DNA of 64,000 bases from [Pantoea] beijingensis (GTDB taxonomy: Bacteria > Pseudomonadota > Gammaproteobacteria > Enterobacterales > Enterobacteriaceae), in assembly GCF_022647505.1 (NCBI RefSeq), contig NZ_CP071409.1:2542001-2606000 (forward strand), read 5' to 3'. The notes below the pieces were generated by a model. That model was not told the DNA's origin and did not search any database. It was given only the letters and a program-made list of their open reading frames with translations. Shown piece after piece: positions 56,919 to 64,000 of this stretch; the stretch's first letter is position 1, and each line of letters begins with the position of its first letter. The position numbers and the translations under genes were made by a program.

Positions 56919-57182
56919 ATGGCAAACGGATGGGCACATGATGGTGCCGTTCAGCAGCAAATAGATTCCACTGTTGATGACGCGGTGCAGCGTGCACGGC
57001 AAAACCTGCATCACGGTGTCAGCGCCGAATATTGCAAAGCGTGTGGTGAAGCGATACCTGAAGCAAGACGTCTGGCTCTGACCGGCGTGCAGTTCTGCGT
57101 TCAGTGCCAACAGGCACACGATAAAAAAAGCAGCACAATGTTATATAACCGACGCGGTAGCAAGGACAGTCAACTGCGATAA
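56919..57182 (+). CDS. ybiI: DksA/TraR-type zinc finger protein YbiI
   Basis: Small protein of 87 residues with a C4 zinc finger CKAC-x17-CVQC. The ATG at 56919 gives MANGWAHDGAVQQQIDSTVDDA, matching E. coli YbiI (MASGWAND). The C-terminus NRRGSKDSQLR is identical to YbiI. The family resembles the zinc domain of DksA, but it lacks the long coiled coil, and its role is unknown. In E. coli ybiI lies beyond ybiX and fiu; here it sits between dps and glnH. GATGGAGGCAGT lies just upstream of the ATG. Confidence 0.88.
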   Translation: MANGWAHDGAVQQQIDSTVDDAVQRARQNLHHGVSAEYCKACGEAIPEARRLALTGVQFCVQCQQAHDKKSSTMLYNRRGSKDSQLR

Positions 57183-57299
57183 CACCCGTTTTTTAGCGAT
57201 AATTTTGACCTCTCTGGCATATTTTTAACCTTCCTGTTCATTGTTCCCCCATTTTAGTGCTCTATTGGTCAGTGCCTTTGCACCAGGATAGACACCAAC

Positions 57300-57327
57300 G
57301 CACCAAAATGGCGCCCGATAATGGTGC
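57300..57327 (+). promoter_or_regulatory. Candidate NtrC sites upstream of glnH
   Basis: GCACCAAAATGGCGC (57300-57314) is near the NtrC site GCACC-N5-GGTGC. GGTGC at 57323-57327 is a second, weaker half-site. They lie about 100-125 bases ahead of the predicted sigma54 start, as in E. coli glnHp2. Confidence 0.55.
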
Positions 57328-57398
57328 ACCCCTTATTTATCCCGGCACCGTTGGCCATGTTTATTGGGTAACCTGCTGTTTTAACTTCATATGTAAAG

Positions 57399-57416
57399 TT
57401 GGCATAATTCTTTCAT
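57399..57416 (+). promoter_or_regulatory. sigma54-type promoter of glnHPQ
   Basis: TTGGCATAATTCTTTCAT has the -24 GGCA element and a -12 element TTTCAT, close to E. coli glnHp2, whose -12 element also departs from consensus. The predicted start is near 57426, about 48 bases before glnH. Confidence 0.65.
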
Positions 57417-57473
57417 ATGGCTGCAAGTAATATAAAGGGATGCGTTCCCTACACAGTAATTAAGGATAAGATG

Positions 57474-58220
57474 ATGAAGTCCATTTTTAAGGTTTCTCTT
57501 GCCGCACTCGCGCTCACCTTTGCAGTTTCTTCAACTGCCGCCGAAAAAAAATTGGTTGTCGCTACCGATACCGCCTTCGTTCCCTTTGAATTTAAGCAGG
57601 GTGACAAATACGTTGGTTTTGATATCGATCTGTGGGACGCCGTAGCCAAACAGCTCAACATTGACTACACCCTGAAACCCATGGATTTCAGCGGTATTAT
57701 CCCTGCCCTGCAAACCCGAAATATCGATCTGGCGCTGGCAGGCATTACGATCACCGATGAACGCAAAAAAGCGATTGAGTTCTCCGATGGTTACTACAAA
57801 AGTGGCCTGACTGTGATGGTGAAAGCAAACAATAATGATGTGAAAAGCATCGCTGATCTGAATGGCAAAGTGGTTGCGGTAAAGAGCGGAACCGGTTCTG
57901 TTGATTACGCCAAAGAACATATTAAAACCAAAGACCTGCGCCAGTTCCCAAACATCGATAACGCTTATATGGAACTGGGAACCAACCGTGCCGATGCGGT
58001 ACTGCACGATACACCCAATATTCTCTACTTCATCAACACTGCCGGTAAAGGCCAGTTTAAAGCCGTTGGTGACTCACTTGAGGCACAGCAATACGGCATC
58101 GCCTTCCCGAAAGGCAGTGATGAACTGCGTGAAAAAGTTAACGGTGCGCTGAAAACTCTGCGTGATAACGGCACCTATAACACCATCTATAAAAAATGGT
58201 TCGGTACTGAACCGAAATAA
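57474..58220 (+). CDS. glnH: Glutamine-binding periplasmic protein GlnH
   Basis: Periplasmic binding protein for glutamine, 248 residues as in E. coli. Signal peptide [20 protein letters not shown] ends at TAAEK, followed by [18 protein letters not shown], nearly identical to E. coli. I preferred the ATG at 57474 to the one at 57471 because it gives the family MKS start and seven-base spacing to AAGGA. It heads glnHPQ. Confidence 0.97.
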   Translation: MKSIFKVSLAALALTFAVSSTAAEKKLVVATDTAFVPFEFKQGDKYVGFDIDLWDAVAKQLNIDYTLKPMDFSGIIPALQTRNIDLALAGITITDERKKAIEFSDGYYKSGLTVMVKANNNDVKSIADLNGKVVAVKSGTGSVDYAKEHIKTKDLRQFPNIDNAYMELGTNRADAVLHDTPNILYFINTAGKGQFKAVGDSLEAQQYGIAFPKGSDELREKVNGALKTLRDNGTYNTIYKKWFGTEPK

Positions 58221-58318
58221 GCACTGACTGCGGAATGCGGCTACGTTAGCTCAAATAGCTGACAAAGCCCTGTCCGGGAAGGTGTCATCACCCGCCTGAA
58301 CAGATCACGTTGTCACCA

Positions 58319-58352
58319 CGTTCAGGGACGTTATTATGTCCCTGAACGGTTT
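58319..58352 (+). promoter_or_regulatory. Stem-loop between glnH and glnP
   Basis: CGTTCAGGGAC pairs perfectly over eleven bases with GTCCCTGAACG around GTTATTAT, followed by GTTTT. It probably gives partial termination or protects glnH mRNA, so that the binding protein is made in excess over GlnPQ. Confidence 0.7.
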
Positions 58353-58370
58353 TGATCCGGAGAAAATGAC

Positions 58371-59030
58371 ATGCAGTTCGACTGGAGCGCCATATGGCCC
58401 GCTCTTCCTATCCTGCTTGAAGGCGCCAAAATGACCTTGTGGATTTCGGTCCTGGGGTTGGTTGGTGGCCTGATTATCGGCCTAATTGCCGGTTTCGCTC
58501 GTGCCTACGGCGGCTGGTTCTCACGTAATATCGCCCTGGTCTTTATTGAGTTGATCCGTGGCACGCCTATCGTGGTGCAGGTGATGTTTATCTACTTCGC
58601 CCTGCCGATGGCGTTTACCGATCTGCGTATCGATCCTTTTAGCGCCGCCGTCGTCACAATTATTATCAACTCTGGCGCCTATATCGCTGAGATAACACGC
58701 GGCGCCGTACTCTCTATCAATAATGGTTTTCGTGAAGCCGGTCTGGCGCTTGGTCTGTCTCGGCGAGAAACGTTGCGTTACGTGATTATGCCCCTCGCGC
58801 TACGTCGAATGTTGCCGCCATTGGGTAACCAGTGGATTGTCAGTATCAAAGATACATCACTGTTTATTGTGATTGGCGTGGCGGAGTTGACGCGTCAGGG
58901 ACAGGAAATTATTGCCGGTAACTTTCGCGCCCTGGAGATTTGGAGCGCGGTCGCCGTTATCTATCTGTTTATTACGTTGGTGTTGAGTTTCATTCTGCGC
59001 CGCGTTGAAAAAAGGATGAAAATCCTGTGA
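58371..59030 (+). CDS. glnP: Glutamine ABC transporter permease GlnP
   Basis: Inner-membrane permease of 219 residues, the E. coli length, with about five helices. The coupling loop is [22 protein letters not shown], and the substrate-channel segment [13 protein letters not shown] is conserved in the polar amino acid family. GGAGAAA precedes the ATG. Its stop overlaps the glnQ GTG start by three bases (GTGA). Confidence 0.96.
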   Translation: MQFDWSAIWPALPILLEGAKMTLWISVLGLVGGLIIGLIAGFARAYGGWFSRNIALVFIELIRGTPIVVQVMFIYFALPMAFTDLRIDPFSAAVVTIIINSGAYIAEITRGAVLSINNGFREAGLALGLSRRETLRYVIMPLALRRMLPPLGNQWIVSIKDTSLFIVIGVAELTRQGQEIIAGNFRALEIWSAVAVIYLFITLVLSFILRRVEKRMKIL

Positions 59031-59749
59031 TTGAATTTAAAAATGTCTCCAAGCATTTTGGTCAAACTAAGGTGCTGCACGATATCAATCTGAAAATTAA
59101 TCAAGGCGAAGTGGTGGTGATCATTGGGCCTTCCGGCTCCGGTAAATCCACACTGTTACGCTGCATTAATAAACTGGAAGAGATCACCAGCGGCGAACTG
59201 ATTGTCGATGGATTGAAAGTTAACGATCCCAAAGTCGATGAACGTCTTATCCGCCAGGAAGCGGGCATGGTGTTCCAGCAGTTCCATCTTTTCCCGCAAA
59301 TGACGGCGCTGGATAACGTGGCATTCGGACCGATTCGCGTTCGCGGCGCAGCCAAAAAAGAGGCGCATGAGCTGGCAAAAACGCTGCTGGGGAAAGTTGG
59401 GCTTGCTGAGCGCGCGCACCATTTTCCTTCGGAGCTCTCCGGTGGTCAGCAACAGCGCGTGGCGATAGCACGCGCGTTGGCCGTTAAGCCAAAAATGATG
59501 TTGTTCGATGAGCCGACCTCTGCGCTCGATCCCGAATTGCGTCATGAAGTTCTGAAAGTAATGCAGGACCTTGCGGAAGAAGGCATGACGATGGTTATTG
59601 TCACCCACGAAGTAGGCTTTGCAGAAAAGGTTGCCTCACGCCTGATTTTTATTGATAAAGGCCGTATCGCTGAGGACGGCGATCCCCACGCATTAATATC
59701 TAATCCGCCAAGCGCACGCTTGCGTGAGTTTTTGCAGCACGTCTCATAA
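59027..59749 (+). CDS. glnQ: Glutamine ABC transporter ATP-binding protein GlnQ
   Basis: ATPase of the glutamine importer, 240 residues as in E. coli. GTG start within the glnP stop (GTGA). Walker A GPSGSGKS is at residues 34-41, the signature is [15 protein letters not shown], Walker B is MMLFDEP, and the switch His is in VTHE. It completes glnHPQ. A hairpin follows at 59755-59775. Confidence 0.97.
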   Translation: MIEFKNVSKHFGQTKVLHDINLKINQGEVVVIIGPSGSGKSTLLRCINKLEEITSGELIVDGLKVNDPKVDERLIRQEAGMVFQQFHLFPQMTALDNVAFGPIRVRGAAKKEAHELAKTLLGKVGLAERAHHFPSELSGGQQQRVAIARALAVKPKMMLFDEPTSALDPELRHEVLKVMQDLAEEGMTMVIVTHEVGFAEKVASRLIFIDKGRIAEDGDPHALISNPPSARLREFLQHVS

Positions 59750-59754
59750 TGTAT

Positions 59755-59775
59755 TGGCCGGGTTATTCCCGGCCA
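59755..59775 (+). terminator. Hairpin after glnQ
   Basis: TGGCCGGG pairs perfectly with CCCGGCCA around TTATT. No T-run follows. Confidence 0.55.
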
Positions 59776-59884
59776 CGCGTTATGTCATCAATCTCAAAAA
59801 ACTATCGCTTTCCCGCCTCCCCTCTCCCGGCAGACTATACTTCCCGACTGAGCGCTGTTTTTTGCGCCACAAAAGGAGAATGGG

Positions 59885-62161
59885 ATGTTAGTTCCTCACC
59901 CGCTACGGCGTAACATCACGCAAGGGCTACTGGTTTTACTTTTTCTCTGCGGATTCACGTGGCAGGCCCAGGCTGTCACGCTACCAGCGGCTGCGGCTGC
60001 GGCCCAGCAAAGTCAGGCGAAAAACGATGCCTCCAGCGAAAGTGAACCCAGTGTAGAGGATAAAAAAGCCGCCTATGCAGCACTCGCCAATATCCTGCAA
60101 AATACCCAATCACGGCAGGAGCTAATTGAACAGTTACGGCATGCCGCGGCCAGCCCCTCAGAAGACGCCACACCGGTCCTCACCCCACCCAGTGCAGAAC
60201 CGGAAGAAAAAACGGTATTGCAAAGCTTGACCGATCTGAGCCGGCATTACGGCGGAGCCTTCGCTTCACAGTTTGAAAAGCTACACCGCAATATTACCAC
60301 CGCGCCGCATAAAGCCTTTAATCAAAAAACCTTTCTCAATGCGCTGACTCACTTTGTCATGCTGGCCGCTGCGCTCTTCGCCTTTTACTGGCTCATTTGC
60401 TGGATGGCGACACCAATTTACCGCCGAATGGGGAATTGGGGACGCCACAAAAACCGCGACCGGACCAGTTGGCTTCATCTACCGGCAATGATTATCAGTG
60501 CATTTATTATCGACCTTTTGCTGCTGGCGGTCGCGCTGTTTGCAGGCCAGATTATGAGCGATCACCTGAATGCAGGCAGCCGGACTATTGCTTATCAGCA
60601 AGGTCTGTTTCTGAATGCTTTTGCCCTCATTGAATTTTTTAAAGCAGTACTGCGTCTGATTTTCTGCCCGCGCTACCCTGATCTACGTCCGTTTCATATT
60701 GCCGACAATCGTGCCATTTACTGGCAAACACGCCTTAGCTGGCTTAGCGGGCTCATTGGCTATGGTTTACTGGTTATCGTACCCATCGTTTCAAATCAGG
60801 TGAACGTACAGGCAGGAGCACTGGTTAACATCATTATTATGGGATTAATTACACTGTGGGCGCTCTACCTTATCTTCCATAACCGCCGCAGTATACGCCA
60901 GGAACTGGTGGCGCTGGCCGATCGCTCCATGGCCTTTTTCGCCCTATTCATTCGCGCGTTCTCACTGGTCTGGCACTGGCTGGCAAGCGCCTATTTTATT
61001 GCGCTGTTTTTCTTCTCCATGTTTAACCCCGGCGATAGCCTGAAATTCATGATGGCCGCCTCGGTACGTAGCCTGGCGATTATTGGCATCGGTGCACTCG
61101 TCTCCGGCATTCTGACACGCTGGATTGCCAAAACCATTATTTTGTCCCCCGAATTACGGCGTAACTATCCCGAATTGCAAAAGCGGGTGAATGCCTGGAT
61201 TTCAGGGTTGCTGAAGCTTGCACGTATTTTAACGGTATTTGCCGTAACACTACTGCTGCTGAACGCATGGAACCTGTTCGATCTCTGGCACTGGTTGACG
61301 GTGGGTGCGGGTGAAAAACTGGTCGACATTCTGATCCGTATCCTGATGATCCTGCTGTTCTCTGCAGTAGGCTGGACATTGCTGGCCAGCCTGATTGAGA
61401 GCCGCCTTGCCTCCGACTCTCACGGCCGCCCGATGCCCAGCGCCCGAACTCGCACGCTACTGACGCTGTTCCGTAACGCGCTGGCGGTAATTATCAGTAC
61501 GATTACCATTATGATTCTGCTGTCAGAAATCGGCGTCAATATCGCGCCGCTTCTGGCAGGCGCAGGCGCACTGGGTCTGGCGGTCTCTTTTGGTTCACAA
61601 ACGCTGGTGAAAGATATTATTACCGGCATTTTTATCCAGTTTGAAAACGGAATGAATACGGGCGATCTGGTCACTATCGGCGCAATTACCGGCACCGTAG
61701 AACGCATGTCGATTCGGTCAGTTGGCGTACGCCAGGATACCGGGGCTTACCATATTATTCCCTGGTCCTCGATCACTACCTTCGCCAATTTTGTCCGTGG
61801 CATTGGCTCGTTTGTTGCCAATTACGACGTCGATCGCCACGAAGAGAGCAATAAGGTGAATAGGGTACTACAGGAAGCGGTACAGGAACTGATGGAGGAT
61901 GAAGAGATCCGTGCAATGGTCATCGGCGAACCAGCCTTTGCAGGGCTGGTAGGGCTAACGGATTATGCGTTCACCGTCCGCGTCTCTTTTACCACTCAGC
62001 CACTGAAGCAGTGGACCGTGCGCTTTGCGCTGGATGATAAGGTGAAAAAGCATTTTGATGCCGCGGGCATCAACGCGCCTCATCAAACGGTGCAGGTAAT
62101 GCAAACCGGGCATGATGTCAGTGGTGCAGCCAGCGTTCAGCACTTACCCGCACCACAATAA
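59885..62161 (+). CDS. ybiO: MscS-type mechanosensitive channel YbiO
   Basis: Large MscS-family inner-membrane channel of 758 residues (E. coli YbiO 741). A signal peptide ends near TWQAQAVTL, followed by an Ala/Gln-rich periplasmic region to about residue 145, then about ten helices. The pore helix and MscS core are GAGALGLAVSFGSQTLVKD, from about residue 557, with the conserved GDLVTIGAITGTVERMSIR beta domain. It opens on membrane tension to protect against osmotic downshock. It lies between glnQ and rlmF, as in E. coli. Confidence 0.95.
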   Translation: MLVPHPLRRNITQGLLVLLFLCGFTWQAQAVTLPAAAAAAQQSQAKNDASSESEPSVEDKKAAYAALANILQNTQSRQELIEQLRHAAASPSEDATPVLTPPSAEPEEKTVLQSLTDLSRHYGGAFASQFEKLHRNITTAPHKAFNQKTFLNALTHFVMLAAALFAFYWLICWMATPIYRRMGNWGRHKNRDRTSWLHLPAMIISAFIIDLLLLAVALFAGQIMSDHLNAGSRTIAYQQGLFLNAFALIEFFKAVLRLIFCPRYPDLRPFHIADNRAIYWQTRLSWLSGLIGYGLLVIVPIVSNQVNVQAGALVNIIIMGLITLWALYLIFHNRRSIRQELVALADRSMAFFALFIRAFSLVWHWLASAYFIALFFFSMFNPGDSLKFMMAASVRSLAIIGIGALVSGILTRWIAKTIILSPELRRNYPELQKRVNAWISGLLKLARILTVFAVTLLLLNAWNLFDLWHWLTVGAGEKLVDILIRILMILLFSAVGWTLLASLIESRLASDSHGRPMPSARTRTLLTLFRNALAVIISTITIMILLSEIGVNIAPLLAGAGALGLAVSFGSQTLVKDIITGIFIQFENGMNTGDLVTIGAITGTVERMSIRSVGVRQDTGAYHIIPWSSITTFANFVRGIGSFVANYDVDRHEESNKVNRVLQEAVQELMEDEEIRAMVIGEPAFAGLVGLTDYAFTVRVSFTTQPLKQWTVRFALDDKVKKHFDAAGINAPHQTVQVMQTGHDVSGAASVQHLPAPQ

Positions 62162-62176
62162 TCTTTACTACTGCCT

Positions 62177-63115
62177 TCAGCGGTTAAGGTTAGCCAGCAT
62201 GCGGCTTCTGGCCGTTTTATCCAGGAAACTCCAGGCGATAAAACGGCTCTGCTTTTGGCCCTGCGCCATCTCTACGATCCGCACCTGCGCAACCTCCGCC
62301 TCTTCCAGCAGTCGCCGCAGTTCTGGCAAATGCTCTTTGCGCGAAACCAGTGAGGTAAACCAGACGCACTGACGTGAAAACTCAGCGCTCTCAGCAATCA
62401 TCTTGCCGATAAACGCACGTTCACCGCCTTCACACCAGAGTTCATCCTGCTGACCGCCAAAATTGAGTGGTGCGCGGGTATCCAGCCCAAGATTGCGCAA
62501 TTTACGCTGTGAGCCCTGACGTGCGTCGCTGGCTGAAGCATGAAACGGGGGATTACACATCGTCGCGCTGTAACTTTCATTTTTATGGATAACACCGTGG
62601 AATATGGCCCCGTTATCTTTCTGACGACGTAGGCGTATGCCCCGCGCCAGACCGGGATTGGCCGCAATAATGGCATTCGCGGCGCGCATCGCCTGCTCGT
62701 TAACTTCAGAACCGGTAAAGCGCCAGCCATATTCACGATGTCCAATCAGTGGATAAATACAGTTTGCGCCGCAGCCGATATCCAGCACATTACTGTTCTT
62801 CGGCACCACCGACTGGTGATCTTCCGCCAGTAAATCAGCCAGATGATGAATATAATCAGCGCGTCCTGGAATGGGCGGACAGAGGAACCCGTCAGGTATC
62901 ATCCAGTGTTCAATTTGATAAAAATGATGTAACAGCGCCTGATTTAATACTTTCACCGCCTCCGCATCGGCAAAATTCACCGACTCATCGCCATACTGAT
63001 TTATCTGCACGTAAGGCACCAGAGGGGGATGGCTGAGTTTTAATGCTGTGAAATCGTAACGCCCGCGGTGGCGATTACGCGGGTGCAGAACAGTTTTTTC
63101 GGCGGGTTTGATCAT
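62177..63115 (-). CDS. rlmF: 23S rRNA (adenine-1618-N6)-methyltransferase RlmF
   Basis: SAM-dependent enzyme that methylates A1618 of 23S rRNA; 312 residues (E. coli 308). The SAM site is [16 protein letters not shown] and the N6-adenine motif is [17 protein letters not shown] at the N-terminus and [21 protein letters not shown] are strongly conserved. It is convergent with ybiO, 15 bases apart, as in E. coli. Confidence 0.96.
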   Translation of the reverse strand: MIKPAEKTVLHPRNRHRGRYDFTALKLSHPPLVPYVQINQYGDESVNFADAEAVKVLNQALLHHFYQIEHWMIPDGFLCPPIPGRADYIHHLADLLAEDHQSVVPKNSNVLDIGCGANCIYPLIGHREYGWRFTGSEVNEQAMRAANAIIAANPGLARGIRLRRQKDNGAIFHGVIHKNESYSATMCNPPFHASASDARQGSQRKLRNLGLDTRAPLNFGGQQDELWCEGGERAFIGKMIAESAEFSRQCVWFTSLVSRKEHLPELRRLLEEAEVAQVRIVEMAQGQKQSRFIAWSFLDKTARSRMLANLNR

Positions 63116-63308
63116 CGGCTTCTCTCCAGGTCGTCGGCGCGTAAGATACGCGTTGTAACGAAACCCGTAAACATCTACAGCAGTTTTTACTTACCTGGGC
63201 AGGCGAAGATAGCTTTAATCTCAACGTACGGATATGTGGTTCAGACGCACAGTCATGTGCAGAATCCAGGCGATAATCGTCACCATTTTTCAATGAGAAG
63301 GGAGTATT

Positions 63309-63938
63309 ATGAGCCGTCAGCGTTACACCTATCAACCCAGGCTGGGACATGGCCTACCGCACGATCCTCTCAACGCAATTATTGGGCCACGGCCTATCGG
63401 CTGGATCAGCTCGGTGAGCCAGGACGGCCAACGTAATCTCGCGCCTTACAGTTTTTTTAACTGCTTTAACTATCAACCACCCATTATTGGTTTTGCCAGC
63501 GGCGGCTGGAAAGACAGCGTTAAGAACATCAGCGAAACGGGCGAATTTGTCTGGAACCTGGTGACACGCTCACTGGCCGTTCCGATGAATGAAAGCTCGG
63601 CTACGGTACCGCCAGATCAAGATGAGTTTCAGTTGGCTGCCCTGACGCCGGCTCCTGCCAGCTATATCAATGGCTTTATGGTGGCAGAAAGTCCGGTTAA
63701 CTTTGAATGTAAGCTTTCACAGTGCATTCAGTTGCAGTCTGCCGATGGCGAGAAAATCCCAAGCTGGCTGGTACTGGGTGAAGTGGTCGCGATCCATATC
63801 GATAGCGACCTGCTGGAGAAGGGTGTTTATCAGACAGCAAAAGCCGGGCCAGTTTTACGCGGTGGCGGCCCGACGGCTTACTACGCTATCAGTGACGACC
63901 TGCGGTTTGATTTAGTCCGCCCGGACGCACTGTCTTAG
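63309..63938 (+). CDS. Flavin reductase-like, FMN-binding split-barrel protein
   Basis: Protein of 209 residues in the flavin reductase-like domain family. The N-terminal AIIGPRPIGWISSVSQDGQRNLAPYSFF is the FMN-binding hallmark, and the C-terminal VLGEVVAIHIDSDLL block is typical. Such proteins reduce FMN with NAD(P)H or bind flavin without a defined substrate. AAGGGAG lies seven bases before the ATG. It is divergent from rlmF. I do not recognise an E. coli counterpart at this site. Confidence 0.85.
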   Translation: MSRQRYTYQPRLGHGLPHDPLNAIIGPRPIGWISSVSQDGQRNLAPYSFFNCFNYQPPIIGFASGGWKDSVKNISETGEFVWNLVTRSLAVPMNESSATVPPDQDEFQLAALTPAPASYINGFMVAESPVNFECKLSQCIQLQSADGEKIPSWLVLGEVVAIHIDSDLLEKGVYQTAKAGPVLRGGGPTAYYAISDDLRFDLVRPDALS

Positions 63939-64000
63939 CCGTCAACGAGCAGTGGCGACGCCGGTCCCCCGGATGCAATATCGTTATCCACCAGAGCGGC

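Noticed and set aside
1..64000. CRISPR arrays, prophage, IS elements, rRNA or tRNA genes
   Set aside because: No repeat-spacer pattern, phage or transposase gene, or cloverleaf/rRNA sequence was recognised on reading both strands.

Overview
The window is a stretch of chromosome from a gamma-proteobacterium of the order Enterobacterales. Gene order closely follows the Escherichia coli poxB-to-rlmF segment. It differs by several losses and insertions (no artJ, opgE, bssR, mdfA, deoR or fsaA; added SDR, PAP2, sdaC, peptide-ABC and efflux genes), and it carries ERIC-like repeats. This suggests a relative such as Erwiniaceae (Erwinia/Pantoea group). The genus cannot be fixed from sequence reading alone. 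I saw no tRNA or rRNA genes, prophage, IS transposase or CRISPR array.

Layout. 1-3.6 kb: end of poxB, ltaE, amiD, ybjQ, a tandem pair of ERIC-like repeats, and the lipoprotein gene ybjP. 3.8-6.7 kb: artPIQM arginine importer. 6.7-12.6 kb: rlmC, ybjO and the potFGHI putrescine importer (minus strand), with a strong ARG-box-like site upstream of potF. 13.4-17.6 kb: an inserted SDR gene, then ybjN-rimK-nfsA-ybjC, grxA and ybjM. 18-19.8 kb: ybjL and the sigmaE-dependent small RNA gene rybB. 20-21.4 kb: a PmrA-box-like promoter drives a probable operon of a 51-codon membrane microprotein, a PAP2 phosphatase and ybjG. 21.9-28.3 kb: sdaC, dacC, a HAD-IB hydrolase, yliI and rimO. 28.3-34.6 kb: gsiABCD plus iaaA (peptide/glutathione uptake). 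35-37 kb: moeAB.

37-45 kb is accessory: a second dipeptide-type ABC importer co-transcribed with a C45 (acyltransferase-like) Ntn hydrolase and an alpha/beta hydrolase, under a divergent GntR/FCD regulator. 45-51 kb: ybiT, then a three-gene EmrAB-type efflux pump with its own outer-membrane lipoprotein channel. 51.3-53.5 kb: ybiR-mntR, tandem MntR boxes, a 22-codon membrane microprotein and mntS. 53.9-57.2 kb: ompX, rhtA, dps, ybiI. 57.4-59.8 kb: glnHPQ with a sigma54/NtrC-type promoter. 59.9-64 kb: ybiO (MscS-type channel), rlmF and a flavin-reductase-like gene.

Themes. Five ABC importers sit in 64 kb: arginine, putrescine, glutathione/peptide, an unknown peptide-like substrate, and glutamine. 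Envelope functions are also frequent: amiD, dacC, ybjG/PAP2, ompX, rybB, ybiO. The candidates most worth testing are the PmrA-box operon with its microprotein, the MntR-controlled microprotein ahead of mntS, and the C45 hydrolase/transporter operon.
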